From NCBI GenBank assembly GCA_029263395.1, contig JAJCXO010000209.1, positions 1-49,986 of the forward strand: a stretch of DNA of 49,986 bases, read 5' to 3'. The notes under the pieces are model-generated. The model did no database searches. It was not told where the DNA came from and saw nothing but the letters and a program-made list of their open reading frames with translations. Of the stretch, positions 1 through 7,760 are shown piece after piece. This DNA comes from Acidobacteriota bacterium (GTDB taxonomy: Bacteria > Acidobacteriota > Thermoanaerobaculia > Multivoradales > J023). The position numbers and the translations under genes were made by a program. Each line of letters begins with the position of its first letter. Position 1 is the first letter of the stretch.

Positions 1-2
1 TC

Positions 3-137
3 GACCCCGCCATCGGACTGTTCCCGCACCGCCACCATGATGGCGTAGCCATGGCGCGGCTGTTGCGCGAGTGCGGTCAGAATCAGCAGAACCGCTGGTT
101 TGAGCGGCAAATGCTGTGGATTAGTGGATCCGTTTGA
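3..137 (+). CDS. C-terminal end of an unidentified protein (cut by window edge)
   Basis: An open frame enters from the left edge and stops with TGA at 135-137, giving 44 residues. The codons have the GC-rich third positions seen in the other genes here, which is the main reason to think it is real. It contains a His-rich stretch (HRHHDG) and a Trp/Arg-rich tail (RWFERQMLW). I do not recognise the family. A possible terminator hairpin follows at 166-186. Nothing can be said about function from this fragment alone, and it may be a remnant, as the next kilobase is rearranged. Confidence 0.35.
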   Translation, partial: DPAIGLFPHRHHDGVAMARLLRECGQNQQNRWFERQMLWISGSV

Positions 138-165
138 GGAGCGCATGCGAGTCTCCCATCGTCGT

Positions 166-186
166 CTATCTGCGTCGTGCAGATAG
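166..186 (+). terminator. Hairpin after the left-edge gene fragment
   Basis: A perfect 8-bp stem, CTATCTGC (166-173) and GCAGATAG (179-186), closes a 5-nt loop. It lies about 30 nt after the stop codon at 137. Only TTGCTTCG follows, so the U-run of a Rho-independent terminator is weak. It could instead be a chance palindrome. Confidence 0.3.
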
Positions 187-229
187 TTGCTTCGTAGAGA
201 TACGCGCAACGGGCAACGGGGTTGCAAAA

Positions 230-308
230 CGATATGCTCGCCGGCTCACGACGCGTAAGCCCAACATTCACCAAACGGGAGCTATTGATGGAGCCCAGCC
301 TTGCTCCG
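230..308. repeat. 79-bp direct repeat, copy 1
   Basis: This stretch matches 1087-1165 without gaps and with about six mismatches in 79 positions. It contains a ribosome-binding site (ACGGGAG) and an ATG at 288 followed by the same first seven codons (MEPSLAP) as the large ATPase/TPR gene that begins inside copy 2. Past 308 the two sequences diverge completely. From the ATG at 288 a 64-codon frame runs to 482 and has no recognisable domain; it looks like a decapitated 5' end or a chance extension. The two copies bracket the toxin-antitoxin pair. Confidence 0.85.
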
Positions 309-514
309 GACATCAATGAGGTGCCGGGTTATTCGGCCACGTGGAAAGAACCACCCGACTGTGTTCCCGTCGGATCACTTTGGCCTCTTGGCCCATCTCG
401 AGCTGGGTTAACGTGGTGCAATTGGATGATCTTTCGGTGCGCAACTATGATGAGACGCACGGCTAGTTTTAGGTCATGCTAAGCTGTAATTCAAGGAAAT
501 CTGGAGGATTCCGA

Positions 515-733
515 ATGACTCATCTCCTCGAACAAGCCATTGCCAAAGTCAGCGACCTCGCTCCAGCGGACCAGGATGCCATCGCTGCGATGATCCTGGA
601 AGAGCTCGAGGACGAGCAACGATGGGCAGCGAGTTTCGCCAGTTCGCAGAATGTTTTGGCCCGGCTCGCTAAGAAAGTCCGAGGCGAAATCTCAGCTGGT
701 CGAACGCGGGAGATAGGGATTGACGAGCTTTGA
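515..733 (+). CDS. Antitoxin of a type II toxin-antitoxin pair
   Basis: A 72-residue acidic, mostly helical protein. I start it at the ATG at 515 because a GGAGG motif lies just upstream; the longer frame from 476 lacks such a site. The C-terminal part (residues about 45-72) contains LARLAKKV, a Gly-Arg-Thr turn and an acidic end (IDEL). This resembles the toxin-binding tail of small antitoxins that accompany RelE/ParE-type toxins, in which a Leu/Ala helix is followed by a G-x-T and a D-x-L end. The stop overlaps the toxin start by 14 nt, the usual arrangement for co-translated pairs. By family it should neutralise the downstream toxin and may repress the operon, although no clear DNA-binding domain is visible. 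The pair sits between two 79-bp direct repeats, suggesting acquisition. Confidence 0.75.
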   Translation: MTHLLEQAIAKVSDLAPADQDAIAAMILEELEDEQRWAASFASSQNVLARLAKKVRGEISAGRTREIGIDEL

Positions 734-1001
734 GTCTTCGCTGACCGAGAGCTTCACCCAACTTTTCGCAAAGCTACCTACAGAGATCCGAGAGAGGGCC
801 AGGAAGAGCTACCGGCTCTGGAAGGTGAATCCTGGTCATCCTAGTCTGCACTTCAAGAAAATTCACTCTTCGGAGCCACTGTATTCCGTGAGGGTAACCA
901 AGGGTTGGAGGGTTCTCGGTTTGCTTGAGGGTAATCGGGTCACCTGGTTCTGGATCGGCTCGCATGCAGACTACGACCATTTGATTGCCCAACTCCGCTG
1001 A
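720..1001 (+). CDS. RelE/ParE-family toxin
   Basis: A 93-residue basic protein with the compact RelE/ParE-fold pattern: an N-terminal helix (FTQLFAKLPTEIRERARKSY), then strands carrying HPSLHFKKIHSS, YSVRVTKGWRVLG and the aromatic segment VTWFWIGSHADYD. The HPSLxFKxxh...YSVRv...WRvLG...WFWIGSHxxYDxLI pattern is typical of a ParE/RelE toxin subfamily usually found next to a small antitoxin. The start is a TTG at 720 with GGGAG a few bases upstream, and it overlaps the antitoxin gene by 14 nt. Family members inhibit translation by mRNA cleavage or poison gyrase; which applies here cannot be read from the sequence. A weak hairpin terminator follows at 1031-1055. Confidence 0.85.
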   Translation: MTSFESSLTESFTQLFAKLPTEIRERARKSYRLWKVNPGHPSLHFKKIHSSEPLYSVRVTKGWRVLGLLEGNRVTWFWIGSHADYDHLIAQLR

Positions 1002-1030
1002 CACCGTGCATCTTTGAGTATTGGTTCCTG

Positions 1031-1055
1031 TCTCGGTTTGAGCCGAGAGTCTTTT
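1031..1055 (+). terminator. Likely Rho-independent terminator of the toxin-antitoxin operon
   Basis: A 6-bp stem, TCTCGG (1031-1036) and CCGAGA (1043-1048), with a TTTGAG loop is followed by GTCTTTTG. It begins 30 nt after the toxin stop and ends before the second 79-bp repeat. The stem is short, so termination may be partial. Confidence 0.45.
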
Positions 1056-1086
1056 GACTTTGCCGACCCTCGTTCCTGGCCCAGCC

Positions 1087-1165
1087 CGATATGCTCGCCG
1101 GCTCACGACGCGCTGGCCCAACATCCACCAAACGGGAGATATTGATGGAGCCCAGCCTTGCTCCG
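1087..1165. repeat. 79-bp direct repeat, copy 2
   Basis: This is the second copy of the repeat at 230-308. It carries the ribosome-binding site and first seven codons of the ATPase/TPR gene at 1145, so here the repeat is functional leader sequence. The distance between copies is 857 bp and the insert is the toxin-antitoxin operon with its terminator. Confidence 0.85.
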
Positions 1166-3421
1166 AGCCCCAAGCGGCTCCGTAACAATTGGTTCGAGCG
1201 GCCGGAGTCGTGTTACGAGCGCTTCAACTTCCACCGGGAGGTACAGCTGTGCGAGCTGTTGGACTTGGCGCTCAGTGACTCGGGTCCTGCTGTCGTGGTG
1301 CTGGCTGGCGAACCGGGGATCGGTCGTGGCTATGTCTGTCGGGCGGTGCGCTATCTGGCCGAGCGCGAGGGCCACCCGATGGGGTTTTGGGATTTTGATC
1401 TCAGAGGCTTCGAGCCTGATGGCCCCAATCCCTTGGGCCAATTCTTGGACCAACTGGTCGAGCACAACAAGCGCTCGTCGGCACGGGAGCAGATGACGGG
1501 TGCCGTCAAGTCAGAAGCCGAGGCTCTGTCATCAACGAAGTTGGTTGGACCTGCTGGCGATTGGGCCGCTTCGTTGCTTTCCCTCGTCTGGCAATCTGCT
1601 GACTCGGGGGAACGTTTCGCCGAGGTGCTGAGCCAACCCGGTTCGGGAAGTCAGACCCCGCCGCGAGAGGATCCAGAGACACTGAGAACATGCCTGACCG
1701 AGTTGAGTAGCCGGCAGAAGCTCATCATTCATGTTCGAGACTCACACCTTTGGACCAACGCACAGAGACGGTGGTTTATCCGAGAGGCGGAACGGGCCCC
1801 TGAGCGTCTGTTGTTGGTGGTGTCTTGTGGCCTCGAGTTAGAAACGGGTGAGGTGGTTCCTTCCAGCCAGCAGGAGCCAGCGCGGATCGAACTGTTGCCG
1901 TTGACCGGGCCGGATCTCCGACAGATTCTCGACCGACGATTTGCTTCCAAAACGCTACCAGCAAAACTCGTCACGAGCCTGGTCGAGGCCACCGCCGGTC
2001 GACCCGGTGCGATTGCGAATCAGATGGCGGATTTGATGGAGCAGGAGGGCGTCGTCGAGCAGCTGTCGGTTGGGCTGTTCGAGGATATCGACCAGCGTCT
2101 TGCCAACGAGGAGCCTCAGCAGCAGAAGGTGTTGCGTGATTTCCTGGTCCTCGCTGCTCTCGGCGGCAGGTATGTTCCTTTGTTACCGATCTTCGAAGCT
2201 CTGGGTCTGGACCCCGAGGCGCAGGAAGTGGTCACGGACTTTGTTGACGACGTGCTCGAAGAGGAGCTGGAATGGCTGGCAGATGCGGGTTTCATGCATC
2301 CGTCCTTCCCCGGGATCAACGTGTATGTGTTCACCAATGCCCTGGTACCCCGCATCGTCCTCGATCAGATGTCTGAGCTCGATCGGGAGGTTGCGGCGAT
2401 CAAGTTCTTGCGTTTTCTCGAAGGCGCCGCCCAGCCTCGGACACGCGGTATGGCGCGATGGTTCCTGGCGATTGCAGAACACTTGGGGCCAAAGGAACGG
2501 CTGCTCTACGAACTCCAGCTTGCCTGGTGGTGTGGACACGAAGACGCTGAGGCTCTGCAAGAGGAGATTCGAGCCAAGCTGGAAGCTGGAGAACTGGCAC
2601 CCGAAACCGTCTGGCGAATCGCCCGCGAAGCGACGGGTTGGCCACCTTATCGGCGGCTCACAGTACTGAGCGCTTTTGCCGAAGCCAAGGTCGGTGAGGA
2701 TGCGGGTGGCCGCGACGAGAACGAGGACCGCGTTCTGAGCCAGCTCTCGGAGGACGAGCTGCCGACGTTTCATGCGTTGCGTGCAGAACTGCTGTTGCAA
2801 TTGGGCCGCTATTCGGAAGCGTTGCAGGATGCTCGCCAAATCCTCTCGTTGGTCGGGGAAGACTCGACGAGTTATGCAGCGGCTCTGAATCTTTCTGGAC
2901 TCGCTCAGCTTCGCCTAGGGGAGATGGTGCCGGCGAGTGCTGATTTTGAGCAAACTTTGGCCATCTACCAGCCATTGCTGGGTTCCGAGCATCCCGCCAC
3001 CCTCATCACCCAGTCGAACCTCGCCTTAACCTACCGGGAGCAGGGAAAATACGTGCAAGCCCGGCACCTCGAAGAAGGCGTTCTGGAAGGCCTGCGTCAA
3101 GTCCTCGGGCCGGACCATCCAGATACCTTTCGCGCCCAAGGCAACCTGGCTGCAACCTACGATCACGAAGGGGATCACGCCCAAGCCCAGCAGCTCGAAG
3201 AAGGGGTCTTGGAAGGTTTGCGCCGGGTCCTTGGTCCCGAACATCCAGCCACCCTCACGGCCCAGGCCAATTTGGCGTCGACCTACCGTAAGCAAGGCGA
3301 GTTGGAGCAGGCTCGACAGCTTTTGGAAGGTGTTTGGGAAGCCAGGCAGCGGGTCCTCGGCCCGGAGCATCCCGACACCCTCCGTACCCAGGCCGACCTC
3401 AGAGGCTCCGACGAGACCTAG
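1145..3421 (+). CDS. STAND-like ATPase with C-terminal kinesin-light-chain-type TPRs
   Basis: A 758-residue protein. The ATG at 1145 has CGGGAG upstream; the frame is open further 5' but without a binding site. Residues about 20-190 resemble an AAA/STAND nucleotide-binding module: FHREVQLCELLDLAL matches the entry helix, then a hydrophobic strand and a P-loop-like GEPGIGRGY. The Walker A Lys-Ser/Thr is replaced by Arg-Gly, so ATP hydrolysis may be lost. A helical middle follows. From about residue 540 come TPRs, ending in 3.5 copies of a 42-residue repeat (LGPEHPxTL...LA.TYR..G....AR.LEEGV) typical of kinesin-light-chain TPRs. The last repeat stops half way, so the array may have been shortened. 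Such proteins act as signalling or defence scaffolds in other bacteria; that role here is only a guess based on the adjacent toxin-antitoxin pair. Confidence 0.75.
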   Translation: MEPSLAPSPKRLRNNWFERPESCYERFNFHREVQLCELLDLALSDSGPAVVVLAGEPGIGRGYVCRAVRYLAEREGHPMGFWDFDLRGFEPDGPNPLGQFLDQLVEHNKRSSAREQMTGAVKSEAEALSSTKLVGPAGDWAASLLSLVWQSADSGERFAEVLSQPGSGSQTPPREDPETLRTCLTELSSRQKLIIHVRDSHLWTNAQRRWFIREAERAPERLLLVVSCGLELETGEVVPSSQQEPARIELLPLTGPDLRQILDRRFASKTLPAKLVTSLVEATAGRPGAIANQMADLMEQEGVVEQLSVGLFEDIDQRLANEEPQQQKVLRDFLVLAALGGRYVPLLPIFEALGLDPEAQEVVTDFVDDVLEEELEWLADAGFMHPSFPGINVYVFTNALVPRIVLDQMSELDREVAAIKFLRFLEGAAQPRTRGMARWFLAIAEHLGPKERLLYELQLAWWCGHEDAEALQEEIRAKLEAGELAPETVWRIAREATGWPPYRRLTVLSAFAEAKVGEDAGGRDENEDRVLSQLSEDELPTFHALRAELLLQLGRYSEALQDARQILSLVGEDSTSYAAALNLSGLAQLRLGEMVPASADFEQTLAIYQPLLGSEHPATLITQSNLALTYREQGKYVQARHLEEGVLEGLRQVLGPDHPDTFRAQGNLAATYDHEGDHAQAQQLEEGVLEGLRRVLGPEHPATLTAQANLASTYRKQGELEQARQLLEGVWEARQRVLGPEHPDTLRTQADLRGSDET
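2978..3418 (+). repeat. 126-bp in-frame tandem repeats (TPR array)
   Basis: Three full 126-bp units (2978-3103, 3104-3229, 3230-3355) and a half unit (3356-3418) encode 42-residue TPRs beginning LG[SP][ED]HP. The units remain similar at DNA level, which suggests recent duplication and possible copy-number change by recombination. Confidence 0.85.
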
Positions 3422-3428
3422 GCTTTGG

Positions 3429-4138
3429 TTAGCGCACCGTGATCTCGATCGCGCTGGCCTGCGTGACTGCGAACAAGCGAATCGTTTTAGAGTCTGGCGC
3501 CGGGTTGTCCGGCAAACGGATGACGAAGTTCTCGCTGGTGGGACTAGCGCCTTCGCTACGGCTCAATTGGCGGTCGCGGGCGACAACAGGACCGTCTTCT
3601 ACGAAAACCAGCAGCATCCCGTGAGCGAGTGCGGCGCGACCCGTAATCCATACGCGCTGACCGTCAGTCCGTAGTTTGGCCTGGCCGATGCGTTTTGGAG
3701 CCACCGGAATCCGGCGGCCGTCAGGATCCCGAATGGCCTCGTTGCCGACAGTGCCCGACAGTACAAACCCGCCTGTGTCCAGCTGCCGGGTTGATTTCAG
3801 GCCGCCCGCCTCGTCGACGATCTGGAAAACCTCGACACGGTTGCGGCCGTCGAGCAGCCGAGCGATATCGCAGTGCCAAGCCAGGCTGTGAACCGCACCA
3901 GCAGCGCGAGCGTCAGTGGCAACGCCAAACTCAAGGCGAGCGTCATCAGTATGAGGTCGATCGGCTGCACGTCGTGCGCGATGAAGAACTCTGCCTGACG
4001 ACCCAGCAGATCAAACAGTGGCTGAGCTACGGCGAAGCCGCTGAGAGCGAAGAGGTGTGATGCCGAGGCCAGGCCCTTTCGCAAACTCTGGCGCGGGCGC
4101 TGCGTTACCTGGCCATCCTCTGAACGATCCGGCATCAA
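3429..4138 (-). pseudogene. Decayed membrane-protein gene (internal deletion and frameshift)
   Basis: Two reading frames on this strand appear to be parts of one protein. The 5' part (4138 down to about 3880) encodes a hydrophobic N-terminus with LFDLLGRQAEFFIAHDV and a membrane segment rich in Leu/Ala. The 3' part continues in another frame from about 3875 to the TAA at 3429 and encodes WHCDIARLLDGRNRVEVFQIV through a soluble C-terminal domain ending in AIEITVR. The frames meet near 3880-3895. The product would have only about 230 residues, and a single membrane segment is joined abruptly to a soluble tail, so I infer that a middle part was lost. The arrangement reminds me of large multi-membrane-segment proteins of unknown function in Acidobacteriota, but I cannot name the family with certainty. 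It converges with the ATPase/TPR gene, whose stop lies 8 nt away. Confidence 0.6.
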
Positions 4139-4308
4139 TCCTCCGCTGCCGGTGTACTCGAGCTAGCGGTCAGGTCCATACCGTACGCCCTGCCAGTCAG
4201 CTCGCCTGGTTCGTAGTTGCTCAACGTTGTTGCTCTTTTCATGGTCCACATCGACGATGGGCTGAACCTGAGACCACCCGAGATCTGGAATGAGAAATTT
4301 GACCCACG

Positions 4309-4350
4309 ACGATAGATCCGCCGAATGGGACGATAGATCTGCCTATGGAA
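4309..4350. repeat. 21-bp tandem duplication
   Basis: Two adjacent 21-bp units, 4309-4329 and 4330-4350, both begin ACGATAGATC and differ at a few positions toward the end. It lies about 220 bp before the M23 peptidase gene. Confidence 0.65.
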
Positions 4351-4448
4351 ATGTCGTTGGGCCTAGTTGGGTTTCTGGTAACCTCCTGGTAGTCCCGCCG
4401 CGCCTGCCATTCACCGCACAGGCTACCCCAGAAGCGCGTTCTACAGGT

Positions 4449-4493
4449 TTGGATGTCTAGATGTTGGATCCCTAGGTCTTGGATGCCGAGGTC
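4449..4493. repeat. 15-bp tandem triplication
   Basis: Three adjacent, diverged 15-bp units, each beginning TTGGAT, at 4449-4463, 4464-4478 and 4479-4493. It lies in the leader of the M23 peptidase gene, about 75 bp before the start codon. Confidence 0.65.
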
Positions 4494-4568
4494 CGGTTTC
4501 CAAGAGACGGATCAGCCAGAGCTAGCGAGCGCGTCTTCGCAACAATAAATCTCCGTCAAAGGAGTCGT

Positions 4569-5951
4569 ATGAAGTCTGCGTCGAGCTCGAAGCGCGTTGT
4601 GATGGTGGGTGGTTCAGTCCTGCTGGGCTTGGCGTTGGCGCTGTCTTGGTTCCGGGTGGGACCGACGCCGATCGTAGCGATCGACTCGGAGCTGCCCGGC
4701 CTCGGGCGGTTGACGCCGGTTAAGGTGCGGGCCGATGTAGGTCAACGCGGCCTGTCACGTATCGCCGTGGAATTGGTGCAAGGAGAACGTGCTGAGCTGC
4801 TTGCCGAGCGCCAGCATCAGCCACGGCCGTTCTGGGCGTTCTGGGGGCCCCGGGTGACCACCGACGAGCTCGCTCTCGACGTTGGCTCCAATTCCGTCGA
4901 ATGGTTGGTCCAGGGTGAGGCGACGATTCGTGTCACCGCCGAACGTGCATCCACCTGGTTGCGGTCGCCGCCCCCGGTGGTCGAGGAGCTGATTCTGCCG
5001 GTGCGCCTGACACCACCTTCGATCCAGGTCACGTCGTCCCAAACCTATGTTGCCCAGGGTGGCAGCGAAACCGTGGTTTACAAAGTTGGACCGTCGGCGG
5101 TGCGGCATGGGGTGCGGGTTGGCGAGTATTGGTTTCCGGGTTATCCGTTACCTGGAGCCGAGAGCAACGAACGCTTTGCGTTGTTTGGTATCCCTCACGA
5201 TCTCGCCGACGCGGCTGAGGTCCGATTGGTTGCGATCGATGACATCGGCAACGAGTTGGCGGTCAGGTTTATCGACAAATTCACCCCCAAGCCGTTGCGT
5301 ACCGACATCATCAATCTCTCCGATCGGTTCATGGAGCGGGTGGTTCCGCAAATCCTCGCTCGGACTCCCGAGGTCAAAGATCAGGGAGACTTGTTGGCGA
5401 GCTATCTCGTGATCAATCGAGATCTACGTCGTGCCAACGCCCAGTCGCTCGCCGAGCTAGCGACCCGCTCAGCGCCGGAGTTCCTGTGGAACGAACCCTT
5501 CCTACAACTCCCCAACACCCAGTCGATGGCATCCTTTGCTGATCGTCGGACCTATGTTTACGATGGCCGGGATGTCGACCAACAAGACCATCTTGGTTTT
5601 GATCTGGCGTCAGTTCGCAAGGCGCCGGTACTGGCGGCCAATCGTGGCAATGTTGTACTCGCCGAGTACTTCGGGATTTATGGCAATACCGTCGTGGTGG
5701 ATCATGGCTACGGGTTGATGACGCTGTACGCACATCTCTCGAGTATTGAAACCGAGGCTGGAAAAACCGTCGAGCGGGGAGAGTCCGTGGGCAGGACGGG
5801 AGAGTCCGGGTTGGCAGGCGGTGATCATTTACACTTCTCGATCATCCTTCATGGATTGCAAGTCAACCCGCTCGAATGGTGGGATCGCCGGTGGATCGAA
5901 CACCGTCTGGGACGCAAACTGGGCTCGGCACTGGCCATCGAGAGCCGCTAG
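4569..5951 (+). CDS. M23-family metallopeptidase (LytM-like), membrane anchored
   Basis: A 460-residue protein. The ATG at 4569 is chosen because AAAGGAG precedes it by a few bases and the next residues form a signal anchor (KRVVMVGGSVLLGLALALSW). Residues about 35-300 form an uncharacterised, beta-rich periplasmic part. Residues about 335-445 are the M23 domain: His341-x3-Asp345 in HLGFD, and His420-Leu-His422 in DHLHFS, supply the zinc and catalytic residues, so the enzyme looks active. The segment VDHGYGLMTLYAHLSSI is typical of the family. Such enzymes cut cross-linked peptides in peptidoglycan; here it probably acts in the periplasm, held by its N-terminal membrane helix. The gene stands alone, with two tandem-repeat arrays upstream. 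Confidence 0.9.
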   Translation: MKSASSSKRVVMVGGSVLLGLALALSWFRVGPTPIVAIDSELPGLGRLTPVKVRADVGQRGLSRIAVELVQGERAELLAERQHQPRPFWAFWGPRVTTDELALDVGSNSVEWLVQGEATIRVTAERASTWLRSPPPVVEELILPVRLTPPSIQVTSSQTYVAQGGSETVVYKVGPSAVRHGVRVGEYWFPGYPLPGAESNERFALFGIPHDLADAAEVRLVAIDDIGNELAVRFIDKFTPKPLRTDIINLSDRFMERVVPQILARTPEVKDQGDLLASYLVINRDLRRANAQSLAELATRSAPEFLWNEPFLQLPNTQSMASFADRRTYVYDGRDVDQQDHLGFDLASVRKAPVLAANRGNVVLAEYFGIYGNTVVVDHGYGLMTLYAHLSSIETEAGKTVERGESVGRTGESGLAGGDHLHFSIILHGLQVNPLEWWDRRWIEHRLGRKLGSALAIESR

Positions 5952-6018
5952 CGAAACCTCGGGTGCGAGGGGGAGGGAGTCAGGTCTGATGAATTTGCGG
6001 TAGTAGGGATCGGTGCCA

Positions 6019-6061
6019 CGATGTCCCGTGCGCGATGTCCCGTGCGCGATGTCCCCCTGCG
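6019..6061. repeat. 14-bp tandem triplication upstream of the activator gene
   Basis: Units at 6019-6032 and 6033-6046 are identical (CGATGTCCCGTGCG); the third, 6047-6061, has one extra base and small changes. Its third unit closely resembles the units of the array on the other side of the same gene (7761-7805). Confidence 0.8.
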
Positions 6062-6092
6062 CGGTGTATCCCTAAAGACCTATGGATGCCAC

Positions 6093-6098
6093 TATAAT
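6093..6098 (+). promoter_or_regulatory. Possible -10 box for the sigma54 activator gene
   Basis: A perfect TATAAT lies about 170 bp before the start codon in an otherwise GC-rich region. A matching -35 box is not evident, so the call rests on the hexamer alone. Confidence 0.3.
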
Positions 6099-6264
6099 GA
6101 ACCATATTTCTGTCGAAACAATGCTTCGAGGCTGTAGAAGAATAGAGAGATTTCCTCGGCGCCTCGTAGTTTAGAAGCCTTTCGTTTAATCTAACGGCGG
6201 CGTTGGGCGAAGGCTCAGCTGCTTTGTTGCCCCAATCTCTACCTCCTCATTCGAACAATCTATT

Positions 6265-7749
6265 ATGGCCTTCGCTCATCTCGGAACCGAGGCCCTGCAA
6301 GGGCTGCACAATTTGGCACGCGAGCTGCTCAAGCTCGAAGACTACGATCGTATGGTGGACGCGGTGGTCCGCCACTCGCTGGAGAGTCTGCGGGGTGAAC
6401 GCGGTTTTCTCGTGCTGCAGCGTGGGGATGAGTTGGATTTCAAAGTGGTGCGCAACTGGAGCCGTGACGAGCTCGAGGGCCGCGGCGAACCGGTGAGCCG
6501 TTCGATCGTCACTCGAGTGTTGGCCGACGGCAAGCCAGTATTGATCGAGGACGCTCTGAGCGATCAGCGGTTTGCGCAGACCGATAGCATCCTGCGCATG
6601 CAGATCCGGTCGGTACTGGCGGCGCCGCTCGAAGTCGACGGGGTCCCGTCCGGTGTGCTGTATCTGGAATCGCGCACCCTCGATCGGCTGTTTGGCGACG
6701 CCGAGCTCGCTCTCTTCAAGCACATCCTGGAACTATCGTCGCCGGCACTCGAAACCTGCATGAAGCGGATTGTGCTCGAGCAGCGTAATCGATTGCTCGA
6801 AGCCAATTTCTTGGAGCGATATAAGTTTCCCGGCATCGTGACGCAGGACGAGGGTTTCCTCAAGATTCTCGAGACCGTTGCTCAGGTTGCGACGTCGGAC
6901 TTGCCGGTGTTGGTGCAAGGACCGTCCGGCACCGGCAAGGAGCTGGTGGTGCAGGCGCTGCATCTCAACAGTCCGCGGGCGAAGGAACGCTACGTGACGA
7001 TCAACTGCGGAGCGATCTCGCCCAACTTGCTGGAGTCTGAGCTCTTCGGTCACCTGCGTGGTGCCTTCACAGGTGCAACCCGTGACAAGGAGGGGGTGAT
7101 CGCCTCGGCCGACCGTGGCTCGGTGTTCCTCGACGAGGTTGGGGAGTTGCCGTCCGAGCTCCAAGTCAAGTTGTTGCGGACACTGCAGTTCGGCGAGATA
7201 CAGCCGGTGGGCTCTAGTCGGCCATCAACCGTTGACGTCCGGTTCATAGCGGCGACCAACCGCAACCTCGAAGAGGAAGTTGCCAACGGCAATTTCCGTG
7301 AGGATTTGCTCTACCGCCTCAATGTCGTCACGCTGGATTTGCCGCCGCTGTGTGATCGACCCGACGATATTTTGCCGCTCTTCTACCACTTTCTACGCCA
7401 GGCGTCAGACAAGGCTGGCAGGCCCGATCCCCAGGTTTCGCCACGGCTGGAACGGGTGTTGGAAGAGTACGGCTGGCCTGGAAATATCCGCGAATTGGAG
7501 AACGAGGCCAAGCGTCTGGTGGCGGTGACCCCACAAGGTACGCCGATTACGGTCGATCGGCTGTCGCAACGGATCCTGAGGGTCGAGGCAACCACCCGAT
7601 CCGCCCCCGCTAGCTTGGTTGAGCATGAGAAGGAGCTCATCGAGTTACATTTGCGGCAAGCCAAAGGTAATCGCACCCGGGCCGCTCAAAGCCTTGGTAT
7701 CAGTCGAGAAGGTCTGCGCAAGAAGATGAAGCGGCTCGGATTGGCGTGA
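6265..7749 (+). CDS. Sigma54-dependent transcriptional activator with N-terminal GAF domain
   Basis: A 494-residue enhancer-binding protein. Residues about 10-165 form a GAF-type sensor domain (RGFLVLQRGD, SVLAAPLEVDG, GVLYLESR). Residues about 180-405 are the AAA+ domain, with Walker A GPSGTGKE at 219, the sigma54-contacting GAFTGA loop at 266-271, Walker B SVFLDEVGELP and the sensor element RFIAATNRNLEEEV. The C-terminus (about 450-494) is a Fis-type helix-turn-helix (GNRTRAAQSLGISREGLRKKMKRLG). All residues needed for ATP hydrolysis and sigma54 remodelling appear present. It lacks a receiver domain, so it should respond to a ligand or protein through GAF rather than to a cognate kinase. 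Its targets are unknown; no strong -24/-12 promoter was found nearby. The gene is flanked on both sides by related tandem repeats. Confidence 0.95.
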   Translation: MAFAHLGTEALQGLHNLARELLKLEDYDRMVDAVVRHSLESLRGERGFLVLQRGDELDFKVVRNWSRDELEGRGEPVSRSIVTRVLADGKPVLIEDALSDQRFAQTDSILRMQIRSVLAAPLEVDGVPSGVLYLESRTLDRLFGDAELALFKHILELSSPALETCMKRIVLEQRNRLLEANFLERYKFPGIVTQDEGFLKILETVAQVATSDLPVLVQGPSGTGKELVVQALHLNSPRAKERYVTINCGAISPNLLESELFGHLRGAFTGATRDKEGVIASADRGSVFLDEVGELPSELQVKLLRTLQFGEIQPVGSSRPSTVDVRFIAATNRNLEEEVANGNFREDLLYRLNVVTLDLPPLCDRPDDILPLFYHFLRQASDKAGRPDPQVSPRLERVLEEYGWPGNIRELENEAKRLVAVTPQGTPITVDRLSQRILRVEATTRSAPASLVEHEKELIELHLRQAKGNRTRAAQSLGISREGLRKKMKRLGLA

Positions 7750-7760
7750 TCCGGTGCGGC

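Larger units (their letters stand above)
138..514. other. Gene-poor stretch holding repeat copy 1
   Basis: Between the left-edge fragment and the antitoxin there is no convincing gene. The stretch holds a hairpin (166-186), the first copy of the 79-bp repeat (230-308) and a 64-codon frame (288-482) that starts like the gene at 1145 but has unrelated sequence after codon 7. The antitoxin ribosome-binding site (GGAGG near 501) lies at its right end. Confidence 0.6.
4139..4568. other. Intergenic region with two short tandem repeats
   Basis: No convincing gene. It holds a 21-bp unit twice (4309-4329, 4330-4350; core ACGATAGATC) and a 15-bp unit three times (4449-4463, 4464-4478, 4479-4493; core TTGGAT). 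The ribosome-binding site AAAGGAG of the M23 peptidase gene is at its right end. Open frames here lack start signals and domains. Confidence 0.6.
5952..6264. other. Intergenic region upstream of the sigma54 activator
   Basis: No gene seen. It contains a 14-bp triplicated repeat (6019-6061) and, 30 bp further, a perfect TATAAT hexamer (6093-6098) that could be a -10 element for the activator gene; no good -35 box lies 17 bp upstream. The activator gene itself has no clear ribosome-binding site. Confidence 0.5.

Noticed and set aside
6315-6330. TGGCAC-N5-CTGC, a near match to a sigma54 promoter
   Set aside because: It lies in codons 17-22 of the activator gene itself with no gene positioned to use it; one such match by chance is expected.
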